A DNA stretch of 64,000 nucleotides from CAYZJB01 sp964478735 (GTDB lineage Bacteria > CLD3 > SB21): NCBI GenBank assembly GCA_964478735.1, contig CAYZJB010000002.1, forward strand, positions 62,001 to 126,000. Reading direction: 5' to 3'. The notes below the pieces were generated by a model, which searched no databases, was not told where the DNA came from, and worked only from the letters and a program-made list of their open reading frames with translations. A program made the position numbers and the translations under genes. Below, piece after piece: positions 33,936 to 43,500 of this stretch. The first letter of the stretch is position 1, and every line of letters begins with the position of its first letter.

Positions 33936-34681
33936 CAGAGGGCGGCCGTCTGCATCTGAATGCGTTTGATCGCCGCGTCGATTTTTTTCATGACCAGGTC
34001 GACTTTTTCGCTGTTCTCGCCTTCAGGTGTCACGGAGGCCACGTAGGCGGAATTGGCATTGCCGTCGCACCGTCTTGCATGGACCATCAGGCGGGCGTCT
34101 CCGACAACGACGACTTTGGTGAAGACTTCGAAATTTTTCGCCTCGTGGACGACCTGAGTCATCGCGGCAATGACCTTATGAAGTGTAGGTCCGTCGAGTA
34201 CGCGGCTGCCGACGGTCAGACGAGGCTGCAGATCGTTTTTGTACAGGCCCGCCGCGGCGTAATCGTTTTCGTTGACGTAGTACATCAAGGTCATCATCAA
34301 CGCGTCGTCTTCCTGGTCGGCACGCTGACGTCGGCGGTCGAACATCTGACGGATGACTTCGATCTGGCCGCGGAGCTTGTTTCCGGCGCACACGGGATGA
34401 GAAACGAAACATGAGCGGCCCCGGCAGGTATCCAGCGGCTCGCCGCATAACTGGCTTCGCCAGTAATCGACGGTCGACAACATCCGCGACGTCACGGCAT
34501 CGCGCGTCAGTTTTTCACCTTTTTCGTCGCGTCCCACGTAGAGAAGCGCTTCCCACAAAAATTCCTGAATATCCGAGAGCTGGTAGGGGTTGGCGGATGT
34601 CATAATCTGATCGAACTCGTTTTTGTCAAAAACGGCTTTGATCAGGTGGACTTTAAATTCTCGCGTCAATTCTCCGGACAT
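33935..34681 (-). CDS. Unknown protein with Cys cluster, between gpsA and ispG
   Basis: A 248-residue cytosolic protein I do not recognise. It is mostly helical at the start (ELTREFKVHLIKAVFDKNEFDQI) and has four cysteines within 20 residues near position 80-100 in the pattern C-x6-C-x3-C-x6-C (CGEPLDTC then CRGRSCFVSHPVC), which could hold zinc or an Fe-S cluster. The C-terminal half (VVVVGDARLMVHARRC) is alpha/beta. The ATG at 34681 follows GGAGG by four bases, so the upstream in-frame starts are rejected. It lies 17 bases after gpsA and overlaps ispG. Confidence 0.72.
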   Translation of the reverse strand: MSGELTREFKVHLIKAVFDKNEFDQIMTSANPYQLSDIQEFLWEALLYVGRDEKGEKLTRDAVTSRMLSTVDYWRSQLCGEPLDTCRGRSCFVSHPVCAGNKLRGQIEVIRQMFDRRRQRADQEDDALMMTLMYYVNENDYAAAGLYKNDLQPRLTVGSRVLDGPTLHKVIAAMTQVVHEAKNFEVFTKVVVVGDARLMVHARRCDGNANSAYVASVTPEGENSEKVDLVMKKIDAAIKRIQMQTAAL

Positions 34682-34698
34682 AACGCCTCCATGCGGCT

Positions 34699-35718
34699 TC
34701 ACGCCGCCACTTCGGACTTCGATTCGCGCGTCATCAGATCGTTGACGGCCGCACGGGGGTCCTTGTTTTCAAAAATGACACGATAGATCTGTTCGATAAT
34801 GGGCATATCCACGTCGTGCTTCTGGGCCAGCGCCCATGCGGCCTTGGCGGTTTTGACTCCCTCCGCCACCATTTTCATGTGCGACAGGATGTCAGGAAGT
34901 TTTTTCCCCTGGCCCAGCTGAATGCCGACCTGACGGTTACGGCTCAAGTCGCCCGTGCACGTCAGCACGAGATCGCCCATGCCGGACAGGCCGAGGAAAG
35001 TCATTTCGTTGGCGCCCATTTTTTTTCCAAGGCGGAGAATCTCCGCTACACCGCGCGTGATCAGGGCCGCTCGCGTATTGTGACCAAATCCCAGCCCGTC
35101 GCTGATCCCGGCGGCGACGGCGATAACGTTCTTTAACGCGCTGGCAAGTTCCGCTCCGACGATGTCCTCGGTCGTGTAGACGCGAAACCGATCGGTCGTG
35201 AAAATAGTCTGGCAAAATTTGGCCACGTCCCGGCTGCGCGACGCGATCGTGACGGCGGTCGGTGCACCGAGGGCGACTTCGCGGGCAAAACTGGGTCCGG
35301 AGAGATACGCGAGACGATGACGGTTGCTCTCCGGCAAAATTTCCATCAACAATTCCGACATGGTTTTCAGCGTTTCGTTTTCCAGTCCCTTCGTGCAGTT
35401 GACGATGACGGCGTCGGGTTCCAGAAACTCCGCCGCCTGCGTCATCACGTGACGCGTGGCATGAGAAGGATTGACTTGCAGGACCAGCCGCTTCCCGCGC
35501 GTGGCCGATTCGAGCGAGTGGGTCGCGGTCAGGTTTTCCGGAAGCACTGCGCCGGGCAAGTACGTTTTGTTTTCACGCGTGGTCTGCATCGTTTCCGCAA
35601 CGGCTTTGTCGTGCGCCCAGATCGTCACGGGATAATCTTTTCGTGCCAGATGCAAAGCCATCGCGGTTCCAAAGCTACCGCCGCCGATGACGCCGATCGA
35701 AAGGACAGGTTCCATCAT
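34699..35718 (-). CDS. gpsA: Glycerol-3-phosphate dehydrogenase [NAD(P)+]
   Basis: Makes sn-glycerol-3-phosphate for phospholipids from DHAP. The 339-residue protein has the dinucleotide motif GVIGGGSFGTA at residues ~8-18, NPSHATR near 79, the catalytic Lys region NCTKGLE and LKNVIAVAAGISDGLGFG, and GLSGMGDLVLTCTG. Two adjacent ATGs (35718 and 35715) are both possible; no clear ribosome site is seen. It heads a six-gene minus-strand group running through TldE. Confidence 0.95.
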   Translation of the reverse strand: MMEPVLSIGVIGGGSFGTAMALHLARKDYPVTIWAHDKAVAETMQTTRENKTYLPGAVLPENLTATHSLESATRGKRLVLQVNPSHATRHVMTQAAEFLEPDAVIVNCTKGLENETLKTMSELLMEILPESNRHRLAYLSGPSFAREVALGAPTAVTIASRSRDVAKFCQTIFTTDRFRVYTTEDIVGAELASALKNVIAVAAGISDGLGFGHNTRAALITRGVAEILRLGKKMGANEMTFLGLSGMGDLVLTCTGDLSRNRQVGIQLGQGKKLPDILSHMKMVAEGVKTAKAAWALAQKHDVDMPIIEQIYRVIFENKDPRAAVNDLMTRESKSEVAA

Positions 35719-35786
35719 AACGAGCGAATATAGAGAATCGGTCATTCTTAAGCAAGGAAGCGACGAACAAAAAGAGGCTGTCTTAA

Positions 35787-35875
35787 ATCAGCTGTCATGT
35801 CATTCCGAGGAGCGTAGCGACGAAGGAATCGCGTTGTTTATCGGCTCTCTCGGGACAGGCGCAATGACAGCGGAC
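35787..35875. repeat. Palindromic dispersed repeat (CATTCCGAGGAGCG type)
   Basis: This element carries GTCATTCCGAGGAGCGTAGC followed by GACGAAGGAATC, with GCTGTCAT on the left and ATGACAGC on the right as flanking arms. Its plus-strand translation gives CHSEERSDEGIA, a tell-tale product of dispersed intergenic repeats in many bacteria, from memory. It lies between gpsA and the VCBS-repeat gene. Confidence 0.65.
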
Positions 35876-35912
35876 CCTTCGCGACACCCTGATGATGATG
35901 GAATCGATTCCG

Positions 35913-38777
35913 CTACCGGACCAACAACATTTTCCTGGTCGCAACAAAACGGCCGACCCTCAGGCGATAAAGGTAAAGGCCGGAAGCAACGGTTTGTCCC
36001 ACCTCATTGCGGCCGTCCCAGTGGATCTGATAACTGCCGGGAGGCAGAGAGCCGTTCATGAGACGGCGCACGCGCTGTCCCAGTATATTATAGACGGACA
36101 ATTCGGCAACGCTTTCTTGTGGAATATCGAATCGAATCGTCGTCACCGGATTGAAGGGGTTCGGATAATTGGCGTACAGCCGGAATTGTATCGGTACCCG
36201 TTCGGGTTCGAGGAAAAATTCACCTCCCGACGAGAATCGCGCCGTCGCCGTCATACGATGAACGTCGATCCGAGCGGTTACCGTCTCACTTCCGCTGTCA
36301 GCCTTTCGGCGAATGGCAAGTCCGGACGCGGGTATCGAGTCCAAATGGAATTCCACGTCCGCACTCTCCGAAAATTCAAATTGGTGGATCTGATCGTGAA
36401 AGTGAAATGCGATCATCTCACCGACCGCCGTTCCCTGTACGGTAATACTTCTCGACAGGTTTGCCAGGCTGAAGGGCTCACCGGCCCGCGCCAGCACGAT
36501 CGTCAAGGATCGCATCTGGATCGAATCTTTGCCGCCGATGCCGGTCGCATGAATACGTAAAAAATATACGCCGGACGAATCGAGATGATACGATCCACGA
36601 AATACCCGCGGATCGACTTCTGTCATCGGGAGGTCGGTCGTATCCGTCGATTGCCATATATGAACGGTCAGGAAAAGGAGCGGCTCATCGGAAGTTACGG
36701 CGATATCGATCGATCGTGGAATGGCAGGATTGATAAATACGGCAGTCGTCAACGCCGGCGGTTGAGACGCGAGCACCGAAACCGTAAACGTCCTCTCGCT
36801 CGTGCCTAAAGGATTCCGGGCGCGGACGCGGACACTCCATTCTCCGATTTGTTCGGCAGACGGTGTCCAGGAAATTTTTCCGGTAGCGGAATCGATCGAC
36901 ATCCCGACCGGAGCATCGGCAAGATCGAAGACGGGCGGTGGATTGCCGTAGGCCAGCAGATCGTTCGAATATGTCTTGGCGGCAAAAGTCGTGTCGTTTT
37001 TCGGCTGAAATAATATCGGCATCGAAGGGACATTTTCGAAAAATTCGATTCCCCCGCGCAACGTGCCGAGCATGAGATCGGGACCGCCATCGCCGTCCCA
37101 ATCGACAAAACGCGGGGCTCCCTGTCCCGTCGTTTTGATCTGCATGAACGAACTGTCCCTCAGTTCGAATTGGCCCGTTCCCTTATTTTCATACAGCACC
37201 AGGTACCCGGAACGCGTCCCGATCAACAGATCGGGGTCACCGTCATTGTCGATATCAATGCTTTCCGGAATCGCATCCTGATGTCCGGCGAGGGTGATGA
37301 AATTCTGGAAAAGAGAATCTGCAACGAACGTCGTGGAAGCACTTGAATTGCGGAGCCAGTTGACCGTTCCCGACTCTTCCCCGATCCACAGGTCCACGTC
37401 GCCATCGCCGTCGATGTCGGAAAAATTGGGCGTCGAATAATTGCCGACGTCGACAGACAGATCATTGGACGACTCCAGAGTGAAAAGCGGTACGGATGAC
37501 GTCCCGTTATTCCGAAAGAGCAAGAGCCGACCGTTGAAGTTGCCGACCACCGCATCAAGGTCGCCGTCCCCATCGATATCATAAAACGCAGGCGCGGTGA
37601 CAAAGATATCGGATGGAACGGGTATCGTGACCGTTGTATCCTCCTGCAGTTCGATCGTATTCGTTCCGATGTTGCGGTAAAACGTCACGGTTCCGCTGTA
37701 ACTGCCGACAAATAGGTCGAGGTCCTGATCGTTATCGATGTCGACCCAGACCGGATGGGCATACCGGCCGACGTCGAGTTGAGGGAGATATTTTTTCGTC
37801 ACCAATGTGTACGCCGGTACCGCTGCCGTGCCGTCGTTTCGATAAAACCAGAAGTTGTCGGTTTCCGTGTCTCTGAACAGGGCGGCGACAAAAAGATCGA
37901 GGTCACCGTCGTTGTCGATGTCGGTGAATACGGGCCGGTTGAATCCGCGTGTCGACATGGACACATCCGGAAACCGTGACGTCGTGATTCCCGGGATATC
38001 CGCCGTGGAGGAATCGCCGGTGTTTTCGAGGAAATAAATGCTCGAACTGAAAAAGTCACCCCAGAAAAGGTCCTGATCGCCGTCGTTGTCGATATCCGCG
38101 AAATTGACAGAACTCGCACCGTGGAGGTGGTTTGCCCGAGGTTTCGTCGGCGTGATGATCGAGATGTCCTCGAATTGTTCGGTGACGAATTTGAATGAAA
38201 ACGCCGACGGAGTGCCGACATTGCGGTAGAAAGCCAGCGTACCGATACTCCGTCCGGTAAAAAAATCCAAATCGCCGTCGCCGTCAATATCGCAAAGCGT
38301 CGGAATACTCTGTGATTCGCTGAGAATGGTACTTCCGGTACTGTCGACGACGGGATCCTGGCGGAGTTCGAAATGAGCGTTGCCGGTATTTTCGTAATAG
38401 GCAAACGTCGAGTTGTTCCGTCCGGCCAGCAGATCGGCATCTCCGTCATGGTCGAGGTCCGCCCATACCGCCCAGGGGCCGACGTTGAGCGAATCGAAAA
38501 AATCCGTCGTCCATGTCCATACCGGTTCCAATGCCGAACCCGTGTTCTGATAACGGCTGACGCGACCGTCGGGTTGCGTGATCAATAAATCGACATCGCC
38601 GTCGAGATCGGTATCGACAAACGACAGTTTGGGTACGTAGGTCCCGCCCAACGAGGGTGTTAAAAGTGTCCCGGTATATGTCTGTACGATCGGTACGTCG
38701 ACACGCCGTTGAAATTGCTGAGCCTGAAGGGAAAAGGTCGTGATGAAAAAAACGATCGGGAAGATTTTAGCGAACAC
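35913..38777 (-). CDS. Secreted VCBS/FG-GAP repeat protein with T9SS type A sorting domain
   Basis: A 954-residue secreted protein. After the signal peptide (VFAKIFPIVFFITTFSLQA, with GTG start at 38777) come ten Asp-rich calcium-binding repeats of the D.D.DGD.DLL type (VCBS/FG-GAP propeller), then a cadherin-like/He_PIG domain (MSIDSATGKISWTPSAEQIGEWSV), an Ig-like region, and a C-terminal sorting domain (LYANYPNPFNPVTTIRFDIP, then GLYLYRLRVGRFVATRKMLLVR). The sorting domain marks it as a type IX secretion cargo anchored at or released from the cell surface. The GTG is preferred because it opens the signal peptide; it overlaps the permease gene by 11 bases. Confidence 0.88.
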   Translation of the reverse strand: MFAKIFPIVFFITTFSLQAQQFQRRVDVPIVQTYTGTLLTPSLGGTYVPKLSFVDTDLDGDVDLLITQPDGRVSRYQNTGSALEPVWTWTTDFFDSLNVGPWAVWADLDHDGDADLLAGRNNSTFAYYENTGNAHFELRQDPVVDSTGSTILSESQSIPTLCDIDGDGDLDFFTGRSIGTLAFYRNVGTPSAFSFKFVTEQFEDISIITPTKPRANHLHGASSVNFADIDNDGDQDLFWGDFFSSSIYFLENTGDSSTADIPGITTSRFPDVSMSTRGFNRPVFTDIDNDGDLDLFVAALFRDTETDNFWFYRNDGTAAVPAYTLVTKKYLPQLDVGRYAHPVWVDIDNDQDLDLFVGSYSGTVTFYRNIGTNTIELQEDTTVTIPVPSDIFVTAPAFYDIDGDGDLDAVVGNFNGRLLLFRNNGTSSVPLFTLESSNDLSVDVGNYSTPNFSDIDGDGDVDLWIGEESGTVNWLRNSSASTTFVADSLFQNFITLAGHQDAIPESIDIDNDGDPDLLIGTRSGYLVLYENKGTGQFELRDSSFMQIKTTGQGAPRFVDWDGDGGPDLMLGTLRGGIEFFENVPSMPILFQPKNDTTFAAKTYSNDLLAYGNPPPVFDLADAPVGMSIDSATGKISWTPSAEQIGEWSVRVRARNPLGTSERTFTVSVLASQPPALTTAVFINPAIPRSIDIAVTSDEPLLFLTVHIWQSTDTTDLPMTEVDPRVFRGSYHLDSSGVYFLRIHATGIGGKDSIQMRSLTIVLARAGEPFSLANLSRSITVQGTAVGEMIAFHFHDQIHQFEFSESADVEFHLDSIPASGLAIRRKADSGSETVTARIDVHRMTATARFSSGGEFFLEPERVPIQFRLYANYPNPFNPVTTIRFDIPQESVAELSVYNILGQRVRRLMNGSLPPGSYQIHWDGRNEVGQTVASGLYLYRLRVGRFVATRKMLLVR

Positions 38778-39807
38778 GCTTGCGGAGTTCCTGGTACGAG
38801 CCGTAGAGGAGCATCGGCATAAAAATGGCGGCGCTGCTCCATCGGAGCCATTCCGGCAGAAATTCCCCGGCCGTACCGAGTTGAACGTTGTTCTCGAGTC
38901 CCAGAAATCCGTACAATGCATTGAGTAAAATTCCCAAAATGACGGCGACCGTCGCAATGCTGAGAAGATAGGTGAGGAGGGAACGTGTCCCAAGATTTTT
39001 TTTGACGACGCCGATCGTCGCCGCGTTGGTGGCCGGACCGACGAGCAGAAAGACAAGTGCAGCACCGGGGGAGATCCCTTTCATGATAAACGCGGCGGCC
39101 ACCGGCGTCGATGCACTGGCGCACACGTACAGCGGTATTCCGATCACCAGCATGAGGGACATGGACAGGACGTCGTTGGACAGGAATGTGACGAAAAAAT
39201 CATCCGGCAAGAGCGCGGAAATGACGGCGCTGATCATAAGGCCGATCAACAGATAATAGGCGATGTCATTGAACAGGTCGGTAAAAGCGTACCGCAGACC
39301 GCGACGCAACCGGACGGCAACCGACGAATTCGCGTCGTCCTGGCAATGACAATTGTTGCAGACCGGGGCGGCCGGCGCGTCCCGGAGAGCGTCTCGGGAA
39401 CCTTGAAAATTTTCGATCACGCCCGCCGTGAAAGCCGAGACAAAAGCGGCGAGCGGACGAAAAACGGTCATGATCGGATCGAGCAAAGCGTAACTGATCG
39501 CAATAGAGTCGACCCCGGATTCCGGAGTCGAAATGAGGAAGCTGACCGTCGCGCCTTTACTGGCGCCGTTTTGCCGCAACGAGGTGGCCACCGGGATCAC
39601 GCTGCACGAACATAACGGCATCGGCGTTCCGATCAGGGACGCTTTGAGGACGGAACCGACGCTGGACGTGCCGATATGTCTGACGATCGTCTTTTCGGAG
39701 ATGAAGGCCTTCAGCAGTCCGGCGAAAAAAAAGCCGAACAGCAGATATGCGGAAGCGTCGAGTAGCGTATCGAGAAGCGCAACGCCCAGACTCGTCAGCA
39801 TTTCCAT
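38767..39807 (-). CDS. PF03773 permease (ArsP / SO_0444-like efflux permease)
   Basis: Inner-membrane permease of 346 residues with about eight helices. The family motif TPMPLCSCSVIPVA near residue 80 and its second-half relative GIPLYVCASASTPVAAA are present. A cytosolic loop near residues 147-160 has cysteines and a His (CNNCHCQDD) likely to bind metal. Relatives export trivalent organoarsenicals (ArsP) or are linked to Cu/Zn. The start ATG shares a base with the stop of an ArsR-family repressor (TGATG), supporting metal- or metalloid-induced expression. Confidence 0.85.
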   Translation of the reverse strand: MEMLTSLGVALLDTLLDASAYLLFGFFFAGLLKAFISEKTIVRHIGTSSVGSVLKASLIGTPMPLCSCSVIPVATSLRQNGASKGATVSFLISTPESGVDSIAISYALLDPIMTVFRPLAAFVSAFTAGVIENFQGSRDALRDAPAAPVCNNCHCQDDANSSVAVRLRRGLRYAFTDLFNDIAYYLLIGLMISAVISALLPDDFFVTFLSNDVLSMSLMLVIGIPLYVCASASTPVAAAFIMKGISPGAALVFLLVGPATNAATIGVVKKNLGTRSLLTYLLSIATVAVILGILLNALYGFLGLENNVQLGTAGEFLPEWLRWSSAAIFMPMLLYGSYQELRKRVR

Positions 39808-40169
39808 CAGCGTTCCTCCACGTGCTGTTCCGCTTGAGACAGGAGGGTCCGAATGTGTTCGTCGTCCAGGGAATAGTAGGACATTTTACCTTCCCGACGG
39901 TATTTGACCACTCGGCGGTCTCGCAGGAGACGCAACTGATGAGACACGGCCGATTTACTGAGCTTCAGAAAGGACGCGAGATCGCACACGCACAGTTCGA
40001 GTTCCGCGAGCGCCATGACGATACGCACACGCGTAGGATCGGCCAGCGTCTTGAAGATATCGGCGAGTGCGGTCGTCCGGTCCGGCTTGCGGAAATGCCG
40101 CTCGAGGTGTCGGATTTTTTTAGGGTCGAAGTAATCGATCTCGCATTCCGCGGGGGTTACTGTTTTCAT
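39807..40169 (-). CDS. ArsR-family metal-sensing transcriptional repressor
   Basis: A 120-residue winged-helix repressor. The alpha-3 metal-site motif ELCVCDLA near residue 57 has the C-x-C pair of ArsR-type As(III)/Sb(III) sensors, followed by the recognition helix SKSAVSHQLRLLRDRRVV and the wing KYRREGKMSYYSLDD. It should repress its own operon and release DNA on binding metal(loid). The ATG at 40169 removes an upstream extension that overlaps the operator-like repeats. It is translationally coupled to the permease. Confidence 0.9.
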   Translation of the reverse strand: MKTVTPAECEIDYFDPKKIRHLERHFRKPDRTTALADIFKTLADPTRVRIVMALAELELCVCDLASFLKLSKSAVSHQLRLLRDRRVVKYRREGKMSYYSLDDEHIRTLLSQAEQHVEER

Positions 40170-40178
40170 AAATTCAAC

Positions 40179-40214
40179 AGTTGAGCAACTATTCAACTAT
40201 ACATTCAACTATAC
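40179..40214. promoter_or_regulatory. Probable ArsR operator
   Basis: Directly before the arsR ATG are a perfect palindrome AGTTGAGCAACT (40179-40190) and two exact tandem copies of ATTCAACTATAC (40191-40202 and 40203-40214). The AGTTGA...TCAACT arms form a further inverted repeat. Such TTGA/TCAA inverted repeats fit ArsR/SmtB operators. Confidence 0.6.
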
Positions 40215-40591
40215 ATTTCTTTCCTGCTGAAGGCAAGCATAAAATGTGTTAATTTCAGTGACAAGTGCGTAAATTTACTGAATAGTCAAGTCGGATATGC
40301 GGTCCAATGCTCAATCCGTGATGTCTCGTCTATACTTTTTATTTTTAACAATTTATTAGTTGACAGCCTGCGGCGATTTTTGTAGAATTGTGCAAACCTT
40401 ACTGGACAGTCGTGACCGACTAACAATTCCTTTTTCAACATTCTGTTTTTTTTGACCAACGGGGCTTCGGTTATGTATACTTTTGTGTACTTTAATTCTT
40501 GTTTCCCGGATAGAAAAATGACGATAGGATGAGGGGCTCAAAGCGGAATTTTTATGAAAATTCACAACATAATTTCTTTTCCGAGGTAATC
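40215..40591. other. Intergenic region with promoters for the giant gene
   Basis: AT-rich region of about 375 bases between the ArsR operator and the giant surface-protein gene. Apart from the candidate promoters annotated separately I see no small gene, RNA or hairpin with a T run. If the 40360 promoter is real the mRNA leader is close to 200 bases long. Confidence 0.55.
40360..40388 (+). promoter_or_regulatory. Strong sigma70-like promoter upstream of the giant gene
   Basis: A perfect TTGACA (40360-40365) is 17 bases from TAGAAT (40383-40388). A second, Bacteroidota-style -7 box TACTTTTG (TAnnTTTG pattern) lies nearer the gene at 40478-40485 with TTG 23 bases before it. Which one is used cannot be told. 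Confidence 0.55.
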
Positions 40592-43500
40592 ATGAGACGG
40601 TTAGCTACGGCTCTGTTTCTTTTAAGTCTGTTCTCGACGTATGGAATGGCACAATCCGACGTGGTCTGGGTTGGAACCGCCGGTGGAGGAGATGGCACGA
40701 CATGGACCGACGGTAACAATTGGGACGTCGCTGTTCCTCCTACTGCTAACGATACGGCGATCATTCCCGGAACCGAATCGCCCACCATCACGGCAGGGTT
40801 GGACGGCAGTGCAAATCCATACCGACTCACGATTCGGGGGTCTCTGACGTTCAATGAAACGAACGGAACTCTGACAACCACCGACAGTATTACCGGTCCT
40901 GGAACGCTGACGCTGTCGGCGAACATGACGCTGACGACCCGGCACATGAGCGTCAATACGTTATCGGTCGGGTCCGTCAGTCCGGTCATCGATGTCCGGG
41001 GTAACTGGACGGTTCCGAATTTTACGGCCGGCCAATCCGACGTTCGGTTCAACACACCCAGTTTTTCAACCGTCAGCCAGATCACGCAGAACACGACGTT
41101 TAACATATTACGCGTTCAAAAAGCCGGAACCGATACGGTCCGTTCTACCTCGGCGGTCACAGTGACGGTGGGCAATTTCTTCGTTCTCAGCAGCGGTATA
41201 TTCGAACATGATCCGGGCTCCGGCATCACACTGGTCGGTGCGGGAGGGGTTCCCGACTATGATTCGATCACGGTATCGGCTAGCGCCCAGCTCCGGATTC
41301 TAGGAACGGGGGCTTTCCCGGCCGAATTTGAAGCCATCTCGTTGGCAACCAACAGTATCATCGCCTATGCCGGAGCGTCGCAAAATGTGACCGGTGTAGA
41401 AGACGACGGACAGGCGTTCGCCTACTCCACGCTGACGCTGACGGGAACGGGAACGAAGACAGCCGTATCCGATCTGGACGTCAACGGCAACTTCACGTTT
41501 AATACGGCCGGCGTGACGTTTGATCTGGCGTCCTTTACGCATCGTTTTTCTTCGGCAACATGGAGCGCTACGGCCGGTTCGATCAGCGGTGGAACGTCGA
41601 CAGTAAATTTTGACGGTGGCACACAGAGCATCACGTCGTCCGCAGGTAATCTCAATAACGTCACTTTCTCCGGATCATTCATTACACTGGCCGCGGCGTT
41701 TACGGCCGGTGGAAATGTTTCCATCACCGGTATTCTCAACACCGGTGGGTTCGATCTGTCGGTGGGAGGTAACTGGACGCGGTCGGGAACGTTCAATCAC
41801 GACAACGGGCGTGTGATCTTTTTCGGTGCCGCACAGAATATCGATCCAACGACGTTTTTCATCCTGTGGTTGAACGGCTCCGGCACGAAGTCGGCGCTGG
41901 GCGGACTTACGATCAACGATACCGTTCGTGTATATTCTGGCGTCACGCTTGGGCTCAACGCCCACACCCATACCCTGTCGGGAAATGTCGAACTGCTCAA
42001 CGGCACATCGTCGGTCACCAGCACCGGAACGATCCAGTTCAACAATACGGCCAATATTTTTATCGATGTGCAACCCGACGGCGCCGGCGCATCGTTCAAC
42101 AACATGACGTTACTCAACACGGGCCGTGTCGATATCGATAACGACAGCGTCGTATTTGCCGGCAACGTCACGATCGGCAACACGTCAATCCTGAGGCTTG
42201 AGAATAACGGAAGCTTTTCCTGCAATAACTTGATTGTCAATGGAACCCTGGACTTGTTCGGTACGCGGAGTTTTCCCGGTATCGGGGGAACCGTGACGTA
42301 CAATCAACCGACGCCGTTGAGTTTTACCGAAGGCCGCTTGCGTTACGGTGATGATGCGGATCAATTGGTTTCACCGCTGGCGAGCGGGTGTTACACCCTG
42401 GAGCTCACGAGTGCGGCGAATCTTTATACCGTTAAAACCGCGACCAGCAATCTCGTGATCAACTACCGGCTTCTCGTCGGTACCGACGGCGGCGGAGCGG
42501 CGCAGCCGACAACGTTCAATACCGCCGGTTTTGATCTGGCCGTCACCAACAATGTTATCATCAACAACTCCGATACGTTGGTCGTCGGTGGGGTTTTTAC
42601 ACACCAGGCTCTGTCGAGTGAGTTTGCGGAGTTGACGATGACTGATGCGGGCTCGACAGCGCGGCTGACACGATACATTGTGACGCAGCTGGCGACCCCG
42701 GCCGATGGGCGCGAACTGACGTTGCGCGTGACGGGAGCAGGGGCGTCGCTACAGATTAGCGACGCGTGGCAGATCACCAATCCCTTCGGTTCATCGTCCA
42801 CTCTTTTTGAGATTGAATTTGCCAACTCGACGAATGTCCAGATGACGGGTAGCGCCGATTCCCTTGTACTCGGCGCCAACTGCTGGATCAGTACGAGCGG
42901 TGGCGTCGGATCTGCGACCAACTTTAGAGATTTTATTTACACGGTTGAGAACGTTGATTTCAATTCACAGAGCGGCGTCAGTTATTATAGCGGAACCCAG
43001 GATCAAACCATCGCGGCGTTTTATAATGGCGGGGTGACTCCGCTGTCGTATGCAAACCTGCACATCGACAATGGAAGCCCTGGCAATTTCAAGGTTGCGG
43101 AAGGTCCGTTGGACGTTAATGGGTTTTTTGTAGGAAATGGCGATGCCCGTTTTGTTGACGGGGGATTCTCCCATACGGTTTCCGGAAATGTTGCCATTCA
43201 AAACCAGACAGGCGGGGATCGAACCGGAACGTTGACTTTCGATGGTGCCAACCAGTCGTATTCGAACCATGATTTCTTCAATGTGGTGTTTGCCGGCACG
43301 GGGACCAAATCCAATGCGGCATTCACGGTCCAAGTACCCGCGGGTGGCAATGACCAGACGTTCAACGTTGCCGCCGGTGCGATCAATGTGGACAACGATG
43401 TGACGATCGCATCGGGTGTTACGGTAGACGGAGGAACGTTTGCATGGACTGTTGCCGACGATTGGACGAATAACGGCGGTACCTTCCAGCATACGGGAAC

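Noticed and set aside
32793..33959. 388-codon plus-strand open frame opposite ispG
   Set aside because: Antisense of a conserved enzyme; composition typical of GC-rich shadows.
35687..36061. Plus-strand frame containing CHSEERSDEGIA
   Set aside because: Translation of a dispersed intergenic repeat plus part of the gpsA and VCBS genes, not a gene.
40191..40214. Tandem 12-base repeats as a CRISPR array
   Set aside because: Only two direct copies with no spacers; better explained as an ArsR operator.
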